Part shown: positions 1-11,197 of the stretch, in pieces | Layout: each line of letters opens with the position of its first letter | How positions within the stretch are numbered: the first letter of the stretch is position 1 | Source: Stenogyne calaminthoides | Lineage: Eukaryota; Streptophyta; Magnoliopsida; Lamiales; Lamiaceae | Direction of reading: 5' to 3' | Assembly (NCBI GenBank): GCA_037126765.1 | Contig: JBBCBC010000008.1 | Location: forward strand, 806,001 to 870,000 | Length of the DNA: 64,000 nucleotides | Program-made: the position numbers and the translations under genes | Notes under the pieces: generated by a model | Seen by the model: only the letters and a program-made list of their open reading frames with translations | What the model was told of the DNA's origin: nothing | The model's database searches: none

Positions 1-1656
1 TAAACAATTACTCCTTCACACTTTTTTTAATTATTAGGAAACTTTCCAGATTTTTAGTTCAAGTCATTGTATTTGAAGCACGCGTTCTATCTTCATTCTC
101 TCTGTTCTGAATTATTATTCCAGCACCAAAATAATGACTATCATTATCACATACACATACATAATGCTTAGTTTAAATAAAATCTTACATAAAATTATAA
201 TTAATTTTTCTTATAAAGAACATATTTCTTTTTTAAAAAGGTAATAAAGAACATTGTAATCTGTTAAAGTTAGCATAATAGTAATAGTTAATGAGTTGGA
301 GGCCTAAAATAGAAATTTATGACGAATTAATTATTACCCCAGAAAAAGGAATACATATATATGGCTAGGAGGTGTAACACTGAATCTTAATACATAATGC
401 AATATATATATTTTTTTTCAAAATATCACACAATTTAAGAGTAAACTCAATATGTAATTTAAATCTATATATATACGGGACAGATGAATTACATAATTTA
501 TCAAATTTCATCTGAATTTCGATCCCCTGTCGCTGCTCTGTCTTCAAGATTAACAGCTAGCTAACACTACAACATGTTTTGGAGAAGGCGCACGTGATCA
601 ATAATTATTTAATACATCTTCCATGGAGGAGCGCAATGCTGCGATTCCTTCAAAATCATTAATTAATTATATGCTATACATCTTCACTGAACTCTTTGGC
701 CATGAATATTAAGTATTAAGGAAAGTTTTGAAAATAATTTATTTATTTAAATAATTCTTAGACTTCAGTAGATGTATTCTCATACTATATGCTTAATATT
801 ATTCTCTTCTTACTTGCTCCGCCTTTATTCACACATGTTGATACAAAAAGATAAAAATGAAAAGTTAGTGGGAGAAGCTTTATTGCCAAATTCTTGTACC
901 TTTATTAAAATTTCTCATTTCAAATTAAAGGCAATTAATTAGAGTAGAACGTGGGAGTACATAACTGGAAACATAAAAAAGGGTCCACCAAAAGAAAATG
1001 AAAAAGAAAGGCCACAAAAAAGGTCAATGAGAAGAGCTTGTTTGAAACAATGAACAAGAAGAAACACATGCATTCACTAATGCATCCAAGAAGTGCCAGC
1101 AACCTCATGAAGTAACCCAACACAAATTCTAGTGCAGGATGAAAATTCACGCTAAATAAGAGTGAATTATATCATCTGTAACAAAATGGTATTTCATTCT
1201 ATATTTCATAATTTAAAATTATTAATATGTGTAATGAATAAAAAATATTCAACGAACCACAATAATCCTGGATTTATATGTTAAAATTAATCCAGAAAGT
1301 GTGGAATAATTTTGAATGGCTTAAACCGTAATGTGGCTCCATTACTGCCCCCACCAACAACTAGTCACACCATCTCAAGTCGACCACTAATACCCTGGAA
1401 AGACAATTTTGTAAAACAGATCTGGAGCGAGATCTAGATTATGTTGAATATATGAATCCTACCAAAGCTTTCACCAATGATACAGAAATAAATCCCCCAC
1501 CCGAAATAATTCCACGGGACAATGATAGAGAAAGAATAATGTAATTATGACAGATATAGAATTCAGCATAAAATTCAAACAATTATTTTGCTGCAAGTGT
1601 GACACAATAATGGTGGCCTTAAAATCTGGAAAATTAAATGAAAAGCATGACGTACG
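1..1656. other. Intergenic, no gene recognised
   Basis: AT-rich sequence downstream of the KCS gene. Short open frames at 365-547 and 935-1150 on the minus strand have no recognisable domain and an irregular composition, so I do not call them genes. The last part (about 1560-1656) probably holds the KCS 3' untranslated region. Confidence 0.6.
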
Positions 1657-3327
1657 TTAATTAACAGGAAAGCGATGAATGATTTTAGTCCAGGGATTAT
1701 CCTGGTGGTCAGGATTAATAGTCCTCAACGCCGTCCAGACTCCACTTGCGCACTTGAATCCAGATCCAAACCCGATCTGCCAAACGTAGTCTCCTTTTCG
1801 ATCCGCCCTTTAGCTTCCGCATACGCAAGCTCGTACCACACCGAACTACTGGAAGTATTACTGTACCTATACAGAGTCATTCTCGAAGGCTCCATGTGCC
1901 ATTTCGTCAGTTTCAGATTCTTCTCCACTTCATCCAGCACCGCCTTTCCGCCCGCGTGAATGCAGAAATGCTGAAATGCGAGTTTAAAATCAGGAACAAA
2001 CGGCTTTACGCCCTTCATTTTGAGTACTTTTCGCGCAATTAATGCAGCCAGAAATAAAAGCTGTTGGGAAATTGGGAGCACTGACGGCCCCAGGTCCGTG
2101 ATGTTGGCTCTCAGAGCTTCTCCGGCCACGGCCATTAATGTTTTCGATAGCGTGACGCCGACTATGCCGTCCTTGTCCGGCTCCTGGACGACGCAGCGGT
2201 AAGCTGCGTCGTCTGAGCCGAGGTGCGTGCGGAGAGTGTGCTTTAATACGTATTTGGAAACCCGGCGATCGGAGGATCGGTTGGATAGGAGGACGGCGGC
2301 GCCGCCCATTCGGAAGAGGCACATCGGGACGAGCTTCGATTTGTCGGTGCCGGAGTAGTAGCTGGAGGAAGGGCATTCCAGGCTCATGATTAGTGCGTGA
2401 GTGTTCCGTTTCACCTGCAGGAGGCGTTTCGCCAGATCTACGGCGATGATACCGGCGGAGCATCCCATTCCACCCAATGTGTAGCTTAGTACGTCCTGTT
2501 TAAGCTTGTACCTTGTTAGGGAAATAATATAAACGAATTAATTATTTTTCACAACTTTTTCACAATTATTTTGGATTTTTGAAATTCTTTCTTTCAGTGC
2601 CATACCTGTTGACGATCATGGCGGAAAGAGACGGGACCGGATTGTAGGTGGAGATGTTGACGATTAAGATGCCGATGTCGCGGGGGTTGACCCCTGTTTT
2701 TGCCAACAGATCGTCGACGGCGCCGGAGATGACGGTCTCCGCCTCCTCCCTGCCGGAGGAGAAGGTGCATTGGGGCGGGAAATTCTCCCAGCCGTGGATG
2801 TAAGTGTCATCGCTGACGCCAGACCTGTCCATCACTTTGGCAGCGAATTCCAGGCTGTCTGGAGTTAGGAAGGTCGACATTTTTTCAAAGGCGCTCTCTC
2901 TGGACATAGTGAAACAGGGGTCGTGGTTGTAGCAAGAGAAGTCGACGAGGTACACCTTTTTGGGGCCCAGGAGTTTTATGACAAAGTAGAGAGTGGCGAC
3001 TAAAGTTGAAAGCAGGACGGAGATTGCGACGACGGCGAAAGGGTAGTGACGGAGATGGTGATCGGCGGAGGTGTAGAGGTGGGATATGGTTTGGTGGTTG
3101 AGGTCGAGATGGCGGACTGATAAGGTAAGGATTAATGGGATGAAGAAAAGGTAGATTGCGTAGGTGGATAGGTGATGGTAGCCATGTTTCAAGTAGATCT
3201 TGAGTTGTGATGAGGAAATTAAGAAATTGGGTTGTCTGCTTTCTGCAGACTTCATTTTTGGTTTGGGGGGTTTTGAGTAGGAAATATTGGGGGAGATGTG
3301 TAGTGTTTGTTTAAATGGGGCAGACAA
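1657..3327 (-). CDS. KCS: 3-ketoacyl-CoA synthase (fatty acid elongase condensing enzyme), 2 exons, 1-nt frameshift
   Basis: This enzyme condenses malonyl-CoA with a long-chain acyl-CoA, the first step of very-long-chain fatty acid elongation in the ER for wax, cutin, suberin and sphingolipids. Exon 1 is 3327-2606 and exon 2 is 2511-1657; the 94-nt GT-AG intron splits the Arg codon of a VNRYKLK motif. The N-terminus has two hydrophobic helices, followed by the FAE1/CUT1 domain (YLVDFSCY) and a C-terminal ACP-synthase-III-like domain. The catalytic triad is present: Cys about 258 (GGMGCSAG), His about 426 (FCIHAGG), Asn about 459 (SNTSSSSVWYE). The spacings of 168 and 33 residues match FAE1. 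The reading frame breaks near 1793; the other frame then restores the conserved DYVWQIGFGSGFKC end and a stop at 1657-1659. The full product would be about 525 residues, or about 501 from the second Met at 3255. The KCS subfamily is not determined. Confidence 0.93.
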
Positions 3328-3490
3328 GATGGAAGCTATGTTTTAAAAATCGGAACGGAAGTTGAGCCGGACGACCCCAAAAAAAGGTTGGAATACGGAA
3401 TTTGAATAGGACCGGATTGGATTTTAAGATGACGTCATAATAAATATTATATATATATAATATACATAATTTTTTAAAAAATTCAAAATT

Positions 3491-3580
3491 ACATCCCATT
3501 TAATTACTTTTACCCACAAAAAGTAATTTACTTTTACATCCCATTTCATTACTTTTACCCACAAAAAGTAATTTACTTTA
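3491..3580. repeat. Tandem duplication, 45-bp unit, two copies
   Basis: Two consecutive 45-bp units (3491-3535 and 3536-3580) differ at very few positions. They lie just upstream of the KCS gene. Confidence 0.85.
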
Positions 3581-4313
3581 ATAATAAAGCAAAAAAGATT
3601 ACAATATTTCCAACCAAAAATAACTTTACCATTTTAAATATTAATAAATAATTTTCACATTAAAACTCGTGCTAAAAACAAATGGATAAATAAATTTAGA
3701 ACGAAAGTAGTATTAATTACTTGATATTTAAAATTTTCGGAGATCAATACTTAAAATATATAGTATTGAGATGATATTATAATTTTTATTTTTTTTTTTT
3801 TTGTGAAGAGATGATATTATAATTACACTTGAATTCATTAAATTTAATTTTTTAAAAACCTTCTAAAATAATATTTTAAAATTTGGAGTACACTTAAATT
3901 CTTTTTAGGAAAAATACATATTAATTGTATTTTATAATTGAAAAATGAAAAGCAAAGCCCCAAAATTGATAAATGGGGCTGGGCTGAAAAAAAACAAAAA
4001 AAGGGGCCGATTAAATAACCTAATCTTCTCTCTTCCTTCATTGATTCATTCTCCAGTTTCTTTCTTCTTCAATCGGCGCCGTCGCCCGCCAAGCTATCTA
4101 CCACCTGACAACCTCTCACACCACCCGCTCTCACGCCAAATTGATAACATCTCACGCCATTCGCTCTCACGCCACCAAACTCTCCGCCGTCTTCCAACCT
4201 AAGCCGCGCCACCGCCGCCGCTACTCCTCCTCCAGCTCCTGGGACACGACAACGACGTCGACGACTGTCTCCTCCGCTTTGAGACCCCCCACGGCGGCGG
4301 CCAGCGGCGGCGT

Positions 4314-4315
<2 letters not shown>

Positions 4316-4358
<43 letters not shown>
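4316..4358. repeat. 43-bp homopolymer T tract
   Basis: An uninterrupted run of T follows a GC-rich stretch (about 4060-4315). Read on the minus strand it is a 43-nt poly(A), as left by a retroposed transcript, but no element body or target duplication is clear. Similar short inverted motifs (TGTTTTAAAAATCGG) at about 3342 and about 4420 hint at a larger terminal-inverted-repeat element here; this is weak. Exact length is often unreliable in assemblies. Confidence 0.7.
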
Positions 4359-4359
<1 letters not shown>

Positions 4360-4471
4360 AGGTGGGGCGGTCCAATGAAAACCGTTCTAATTCACCGTGC
4401 CGAATCGGTTTCGGTCGGACCCGATTTTTAAAACACAGGAAGTGGAATAATAGCATCACTGTCGGAAAATG

Positions 4472-5039
4472 AGGTGGTAGCTGTGTGGAAAATGGGTCAA
4501 CAACGACGGTATACAATTGAATTGTATTCCTAAATTGGAAAAAAAACATTGTATTCCTAATATAGAGTTTTTATTACATATAAATTGTATTTTTCTTTTA
4601 GTAATATTGGAGATATTTATTATGTGATTGCTCCTTATTATTTACCGCTAATTCAATTGAAAATAAGGAATAATACATCTAATCAAAGATTATATATTTT
4701 TTTTAAAATAATCAATTACAATAATTTTCTAATATAATCCATTAAAATAATTTCTAGGTGGTAGCTGTGTGGCAAATGGGTCAACAACGACGGTATACAA
4801 TTGAATTGTATTCCTAAATTGGAAAAAAACATTGTATTCCTAATATAGAGTTTTTATTACATATAAATTGTATTTTTCTTTTAGTAATATTGGAGATATT
4901 TATTATGTGACTGCTCCTTATTATTTACCGCTAATTCAATTGAAAATAAGGAATAATACATCTAATCAAAGATTATATTCTTTTTTTAAAATAATCAATT
5001 ACAATAGTTTTCTAATATAATCAATTAAAATAATTTCTT
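4472..5039. repeat. Tandem duplication, 284-bp unit, two copies, ending inside a SINE
   Basis: Copy 1 is 4472-4755 and copy 2 is 4756-5039, nearly identical. Each copy carries unique flanking DNA plus the T-rich tail of the SINE at 4983-5297. Copy 1 is cut off within the SINE tail, whereas copy 2 runs into the complete SINE. The duplication therefore came after, or with, SINE insertion. Confidence 0.88.
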
Positions 5040-5297
5040 CTACCACATGACAACATCATTTCATCTCGCTGTAGACTGGAACCACAATCACCACAAGAGA
5101 GGGACCACCCGAAACTGCAACTCGGAACCGCAATTGCACCACAACCGGAACCGCACCCCAACAAGAGGGGGGTCACCACCCCACAAGAGGAGGATCACCA
5201 CAAGAGAGAATAAATATTCCCTCTCCGTGTCTCGAACTCGGGACCTCAAGGTCTCTCGGTGGTGGTTTCTCTAACCACTTGAGCTATCACACTTGAC
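4983..5297 (-). mobile_element. tRNA-derived SINE (family 1), minus orientation
   Basis: On the minus strand the head holds a pol III A-box-like segment (TAGCTCAAGTGGTTAGAG) and a B-box-like GAGTTCGAGAC, followed by a CACAA/GGGA-rich body and an oligo-T-rich tail at the low-coordinate end. A perfect 18-bp target duplication (atcaaagattatattctt) flanks it at 4965-4982 and 5298-5315. Relatives are at 15229-15525, about 40610-40800 and 45380-48421. Confidence 0.85.
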
Positions 5298-5354
5298 ATC
5301 AAAGATTATATTCTTAAAATGAATACTCATTGTAGGTTTTATTTGAAAGCTGAG

Positions 5355-5545
5355 TCTTCTATGCATTAGGTGCAGCGTACACTTCATAATGTATTTTTAA
5401 AAACTTACAATTTGTTGTACTGAAATTTGTTACTTGTTACAATGAAATTTATGTTGCACATTTCAATATAACAAATCACATGTTTTAATCCAACAAGTTG
5501 CAAGTTTATAAAATCTGTTTATGGAGTCTGTACAACGATCTGGTG
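5355..5545. repeat. Dispersed repeat, family of three
   Basis: Resembles 33010-33190 and 34363-34530: each has a GTGCA.AATGCAC-like core followed by AT-rich sequence with TTGTTACA/ATTACATT motifs. No gene content is seen and the class is not determined. Confidence 0.45.
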
Positions 5546-5789
5546 ACATGAGACTATTCTTATTTGAATTTTATTATATACTCACTCCGTCTCAAATCTA
5601 TTTTCACTCTTTCTTTATTGGTATGTCCTTTATTAGTGTTTACACTCATTGAAGAAAACGTTATTCACAATTCTTACCCTTACAATATACACTTATTTAT
5701 CTTCATGTCATTATTTTTTCTAATACAATCAAAATTAATTTAATTGAAATGTCTTTATATTATAACTTTAATAAAATGAAAATAAGTGT

Positions 5790-6222
5790 TTTCAGAACCA
5801 GTTTGAACCGGGAACCGACCTTAGAACCGGTTTGATTACCCCAAAAAATTATTTTTACGGTTAAATCGGAAAAATTGGTCAAAATTGGGAAACCAGTAAA
5901 ACCGGTTGAACTGATTTTTTATTTTTTATTTAATATTTTTTAACTTTTTAGTTAATTTAAAACATAATCCTTACCTTATTTTTATAACCCTACTTTTAAA
6001 TTTTAGTATTTTAAATTGTGTTGTCAATTATTCTATTGTGTTTATTACAATATGAAATTTATAAGTTTAAATTTGATAAGTGCATATTTACTTTACATTT
6101 TTAATGTAATATTGAGAATATTTTAAAAAATTAATAGGGGTCATTTTAACATAGCGTCCCAGGTTGATTGAACAATCGAATCTAATTCGATTTTGATTGT
6201 CGATCCGATTATGAAAACACTG
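5790..6222. mobile_element. Degenerate MITE-like element rich in AACCGG motifs
   Basis: Begins with GTGTTTTCAGAACC and ends with TATGAAAACAC, giving short inverted ends, with many AACCGG/ACCGGTT motifs between. I could not find a target duplication. A partial Stowaway-like end (about 5580) precedes it. The rest of 5546-7084 is AT-rich with nothing recognised. Confidence 0.4.
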
Positions 6223-7084
6223 ACAAAAATACTCACTTTTTTTAAATTTATGTGCCAAAATTAATACGAAAACAAACCTGGAACAGAGAGGTTGCTATGT
6301 ATTTACATATTTTGATTGTATGACTAAAAGCACCCCATTTTTCAAATTATAGGCTCTTAATTGGTAATGAATTAATAAAGAAAATATAATTCGGACTAAT
6401 GTTTAAAATAGATATAAAAATATTTATGCTTTCAAAAAAAAAAAACGAAGACAAATTATACTATTTGAGACGTACATAGTAGGAAAGGAGCTATCTTAGT
6501 CATTATTTATATGCCCACAGTTTGTTTAAATATCGGCCGCCGGATTAATTAATTGTGTACCATGTGAGTCTGTGACTGTTTATCTGGGCCCAATCTCATT
6601 TTTGGACATTCGTTCGTTGGACCATGTTCCGCGAAAATATATGAATTTAAAAAACAAGGCGTATGATTTTTGTCGTTGAAGAATATAACGTTTTCTTTGT
6701 GGCGTCAAGTGATTATTAATTATATATGCTGTGGCACAGCCAGGCCCAGGCATACACTATAGATTTAATATTAATATGGTTCACACTTCGAACAGATCTA
6801 GGATAGACATTAAAAATATCTGTCCACGTCTTGACTCTTGAGCAAGACGTGTTCACTATTTCACTTCATTAATTTGATATAAAATCTTGGTTATTTAAGA
6901 GACGCTATTCCGTTGTTTCGATTTTTATTTTTATTTTTTTTAAAATTTAGAACTTTGTATAAATAAATCTAAAAAATATCAAATGAAATTATTTTGAAGG
7001 CGACTGTATTCATGGCCCAAAAAGTAAAGGTATTATTAACTCACCCATCATCATATAATTTATAATGATATTGAGCATCTATTT

Positions 7085-7295
7085 TTTTATTTTTTTTTAT
7101 CGGGCAAAGTTAAATACTCAGAGTCATTAATTGTTAGTAGTTAGTACACCATACACCCAAATATTCAACGAAATCATCAATCCACCTTATAACTCACATA
7201 ACTCCAAATTCATTCCCAGAGGGAATCGAACCTGAGTCTCCCACACAAAAAATACTGATATTGTCACGTGGTCCTTATAATTCCGAAGATGTTGT
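7085..7295 (-). mobile_element. tRNA-derived SINE (family 2), minus orientation
   Basis: Homologous to 34638-34821. On the minus strand it has a B-box-like GGTTCGATTCCC in the head and ends in a poly(A) tract (T-run at about 7085-7100 on the plus strand). The target duplication is not clear in this copy. Confidence 0.6.
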
Positions 7296-7299
7296 ATTG

Positions 7300-8259
7300 G
7301 ATAGCTCGCGCTTTAGGTGCTACTATTAAACTTGGAGCAACACTCCCTTAAACTTATAAATGAATTTTATTATTTAATATTTTGTGAATAAATGAATATT
7401 TTTTGTGCATAATTATAATAAATTTTTATATATTATAGTGATATTAAAAAAATAAAATTTATCATAAATTCAAATTTGCATAATTTTTTATCTTAAACTT
7501 GATAAATTCTGTTATTTGTTGTGTTAAGTCGGATGAAAAAATATAAGATCTCTCTTAAATTGTGTGGTGGTTATTTCCGTAATATTCATACACATTTCTG
7601 ACAAAATCTTGAGTTCGGATGATATATATATATAAAGATACACTAACATGAGACCGTTTTACGGTGATATATGACATAAGTTGGACACGCTTTAACATTT
7701 TGAGAGAGGTGAATATAATTTGTGCTAAATTGTACACCGTTTCATGCATGAGGCCGTCTCGTATAAGATTTTGTCATATATAAATGGATATTCCCCGTCT
7801 CATAAAAATAAAATTGTTTTTTTATTTTTATTCGTTCCATAAAAATAAAGTTCTTAATATGTTGAAATTAATTTTCATCTTTTTCTTTTATTTATAATTG
7901 TCTTGAGAAAATTAAAGTCACGGCAGTCTTTCTTCGTGAGTGAATCGTCTCACATTGAAATGGAGTGCAAATTGGGCATTGACGCTTTAACATTTTGAGA
8001 GAGGTGATTGTTGATTGTACTAAATTATACTGCGTCTTACATATGAGACTGCCTCATACGATTTTTTGTCATTAAAGTAATGGTAAAATTGAAAAACAAA
8101 AGAAAATTTTAAGTTTCAACAATTTCCCTTGCTTTTTGTGGGATAGTGGGAGTATTATTTTACTCATATATGCCCACGAAGAAATAATTGGCAATGACAC
8201 TTATCCTTCTCTTTTATTAATTGAAAAACTTCTAGTTGAGTTGTTATTTTGGCTGAGAT
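7300..8259. other. Intergenic upstream of the PPR gene, with repeat fragments
   Basis: AT-rich DNA with two related segments around 7680-7760 and 7970-8060. Both contain a GCTTTAACATTTTGAGAGAGG motif followed by a near-palindromic ATGAGAC/GTCTCAT motif. The same family recurs near 26250, 33650-33780 and 63930-64000. No gene is recognised. Confidence 0.5.
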
Positions 8260-10140
8260 ATGTTTGCAAAATTCATAAGCAGACCATTCACCGGCAAAAA
8301 TGTTGGTAGCAACCACTCTTTAGTTCGTTGTTTGAGTGTTGAAGCAAGCTCTTTATTCCATTGGAACTCAAAAATCACAAGCTATTTCAAGAAACGCGAT
8401 ATAGAAAGCGCGCGCAAAGTGTTCGAAGAAATGCCCCAGAAGAACACAGTCACATGGAACTGCATGATTTCCGGTTACATTAAGAATGGGATGATTCGCG
8501 AGGCTCGTGAAGTGTTCAATTCGATGCCCGTTAAGAATGTAGTTTCATGGACCGCGATGTTAAGCGGGTACGCCAAGAATGGGAATCTGAAAGAAGCTAA
8601 AGGGCTTTTCGATTTAGTCGAAAAGAAGAACGTTGCGTGCTGGAATTCCATGATTTCAGGGTACGTGAGCTGCGGCAGGATCGAGGAAGCTCGAGCTCTG
8701 TTTGATGCAATGCCGGTGAAGAATGATGTTTCGTGGACAACGATGATTGAAGGATGTTTTAAGTATGGGGTGATGAATGAAGCTGAGAGCTTGTTTGTTG
8801 AAGCTTCGAGTAAAAGTGTGTTGCTTTGCAATGCTATGTTGGCAGGGTATGGTGATACAGGGCACTGTGACAAGGCGTGCGATTTGTTTGTGAAAATGTC
8901 TAACCGCGATGTGGTTTCTTGGACTTGTATGATAGGGTGTTTCTTGAAAGTGGGGGATGTTCATAGAGCTAGGAAATTTTTTGAGCAGATGCCGGAGAAA
9001 GATGCGGTTGCTTGGACTGTGATGATCAAGGGATACTTGGATCAGAAAAATGTCGAATCTGCTAGAGATTTGTTTGACAAAATGCCCCACAAGGATATTG
9101 TAGCATGGAACACAATGATCACCGGTTTTATACAGAATGTGAAACTAGAAAATGCTCTTGATCTGTTCATGAAAATGCCGAAGAGAACTACAGTATCGTG
9201 GAATCTAATACTTTTGGGATATATTCAGCAAGCTGACATAACTACTGCTCACGATTTTTTTGAGGAGATACCTAGAAAGGATGAGACCTCATGGAACACT
9301 CTAATATCTGGATATCAAACCGAAGAGGCGTTGGTTTTGTACGTACAGATGTTGTCTAATGGATTCAAGCCTGGTCAAGGTACCTTAAACATTGTGATAT
9401 CTCTCTGTGGTGTTCTAGCGTTACAGGGTTGGGGAAGAGCAATGCACGTTTTTGTTGTCAAAAATGGTTATGAACATGACAGCATGATAATGAGTTCATT
9501 GATATCCATGTATTCAAGATGTGGCTTCATAAATGATGCCTCCCGAGTATTTGAACAAATGCAAAGTCATGACACTGCAGCATGGAATGCCATGATTGTG
9601 GCCAAAGCGCATCACTGTTCTGCCAAAGAGGCCCTTGGTATTTTTCATCGTATGATTAGTGGTAAATGTCAACCTGATCATGTTACTTTCTTAGTCCTAT
9701 TGAGTGCATGTGCTCATTCTGGATTAGTCAATGAAGGTTTGGAATGCTTTAAGTTGATGGAGAGGTTGAATCTGAATCCAAGGCCAGAACATCTCGCGTG
9801 TATGATTGATCTCCTTGGTAGATCAGGCTTGATTGCTGAAGCATTCACGTTAGTCAATCAGTTCCCTGTAGATCTTCCTGCGTATGCATGGGAAACATTG
9901 CTTAGTGCTTGCAGTATACATGAAAATTACGAGCTAAGTGATTTAATTGCAGAAAAGATTTTAGGCTTTCGATCTTGTGATGTTGGGATGTGTGTGCTTC
10001 AATCAAATATATATTCTGCACGTGGTATGTGGAAAGAAGCAGAACATGCCAGAGCAAGAATCAAACAAAACCAGTTAGTGAAAGAACAGGGATGCAGCTG
10101 GATTGGTATAAATGGACTTTTGAAACAGGCACATCTCTGA
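8260..10140 (+). CDS. Pentatricopeptide repeat protein, PLS subfamily, E class
   Basis: Intronless 626-residue protein, as is usual for plant PPR genes. Residues 1-30 are basic and Ser-rich and lack acidic residues, which fits an organellar presequence. From about residue 45 to 370 there is a nearly unbroken run of 31-residue S-type motifs of the form ARxxFxxMPxKNxVxWNxMISGY. Longer P/L/S motifs follow (about 375-540), then an E region ending in EQGCSWIGI. There is no DYW deaminase domain. Such proteins bind organellar RNA base by base and, when they end in an E domain, usually specify C-to-U editing sites with a DYW partner. At about residue 350 the motif reads NTLISGYQTEEALVLY, some residues shorter than the usual repeat, suggesting an in-frame deletion. 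The RNA target is not known. Confidence 0.95.
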   Translation: MFAKFISRPFTGKNVGSNHSLVRCLSVEASSLFHWNSKITSYFKKRDIESARKVFEEMPQKNTVTWNCMISGYIKNGMIREAREVFNSMPVKNVVSWTAMLSGYAKNGNLKEAKGLFDLVEKKNVACWNSMISGYVSCGRIEEARALFDAMPVKNDVSWTTMIEGCFKYGVMNEAESLFVEASSKSVLLCNAMLAGYGDTGHCDKACDLFVKMSNRDVVSWTCMIGCFLKVGDVHRARKFFEQMPEKDAVAWTVMIKGYLDQKNVESARDLFDKMPHKDIVAWNTMITGFIQNVKLENALDLFMKMPKRTTVSWNLILLGYIQQADITTAHDFFEEIPRKDETSWNTLISGYQTEEALVLYVQMLSNGFKPGQGTLNIVISLCGVLALQGWGRAMHVFVVKNGYEHDSMIMSSLISMYSRCGFINDASRVFEQMQSHDTAAWNAMIVAKAHHCSAKEALGIFHRMISGKCQPDHVTFLVLLSACAHSGLVNEGLECFKLMERLNLNPRPEHLACMIDLLGRSGLIAEAFTLVNQFPVDLPAYAWETLLSACSIHENYELSDLIAEKILGFRSCDVGMCVLQSNIYSARGMWKEAEHARARIKQNQLVKEQGCSWIGINGLLKQAHL

Positions 10141-11197
10141 CTATTTTCCTGGGAATGACAAATATTTACTCTCCTTGAACGTATGTGTTCTAAAAGCTGA
10201 TTTTCCGATTAATTAATGAATTAGTACCATATTCTTTATAGGTAAGTGATCTTACAATCTTCTTCATTATTTCACTCAGTTGAAACCTGTTTTTATTATT
10301 GCTGCAGAGTTTGCAAATTTGCCTGTTTCATTCCGCTCCACATTTGTATCAACTGTGGATGGTGACTGTGGATGTTTGTACTATTGCTTACCATTAAAAA
10401 AAAAAATGATATTTTTATGCTAGAAAAATTGTGTCTGGAAACATTTAACAGTTTAAGGATTTAGTACATATTTAGGTGCCTGTCCAACTCATCAAAAGTC
10501 CTTTGGTGAATGGGTGAACAAGACAAACAGAGAAAACATTTTGATTGTTTTGATAATATCTATGCTACATATAATTCCAAAAAGAAGATAGTGGGAGTAG
10601 TTTGATGAGAAGTGGTTGAAAAGTTGCAATAAAGTTGTTCAAAAGAAATGAGAAACTTTCTCAAATTGTTTTGTAAGCCCACTTGCATTGGTAATACTAG
10701 GTGAAAGGTTTCATCTTGGCCTTTTGTTGATTGCTGTTATATTTGTTTATATCAAAAGACTCATTTGTATAACTTTTTAATCATTCCTTTTTTGCAGTGT
10801 TAGTTTAAAGCAAAACCATGCCTTGAGGATATTCTCCACGTTTGATGCATTTACTTTTGCCGAAAGTTGATAGTAACCCATGGTGCTTTGATTGGCTAAT
10901 GGGAAACCTCTTTTGGAACTGTGAGTAGTAAAGGTAATTTGATTTGTCAAGAATTCAAGCAAGAGAATATTCATGCTTTTGGGTAAAGTAGAACAAATGT
11001 CCTCTGTATTCTATGCACAAGACTCTTGGTTCACAATATTACTGTAGCAATATTTATATGGCTGATGAAAAAACGAACAAAGACTCCTTAACTACATATA
11101 TAATTGTCTCACCTATTCATAAAACTATATTAACTGAACAGTAAATTGGATGAAGAATTCATTGTACTTGATCATTGAATTTCTGATTTTTTGCATT
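10141..11197. other. Intergenic between convergent PPR and F-box genes
   Basis: Contains the presumed 3' untranslated regions of both genes. No domain-bearing frame or clear repeat was seen. Confidence 0.6.

Noticed and set aside
365..1150. Minus-strand short frames of 60 and 71 codons
   Set aside because: No domain, Cys/Phe/Leu-rich random-looking composition in AT-rich DNA, no supporting splice or promoter signals.
1990..2463. 157-codon minus frame overlapping KCS exon 2
   Set aside because: Shadow of the KCS coding frame; Arg/Pro-rich composition is typical of an out-of-frame read.
3341..4434. A single transposon bounded by TGTTTTAAAAATCGG inverted motifs
   Set aside because: Ends match for only about 15 bp and no target duplication aligns; mentioned only as a possibility.
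4141..4549. Frames across the T tract and GC-rich stretch
   Set aside because: Poly-Phe or poly-Lys from the homopolymer; low complexity.
5047..5274. 75-codon plus frame
   Set aside because: Lies on the antisense strand of a SINE; the His/Arg/Asn-rich frame follows from its CACAA-rich body.
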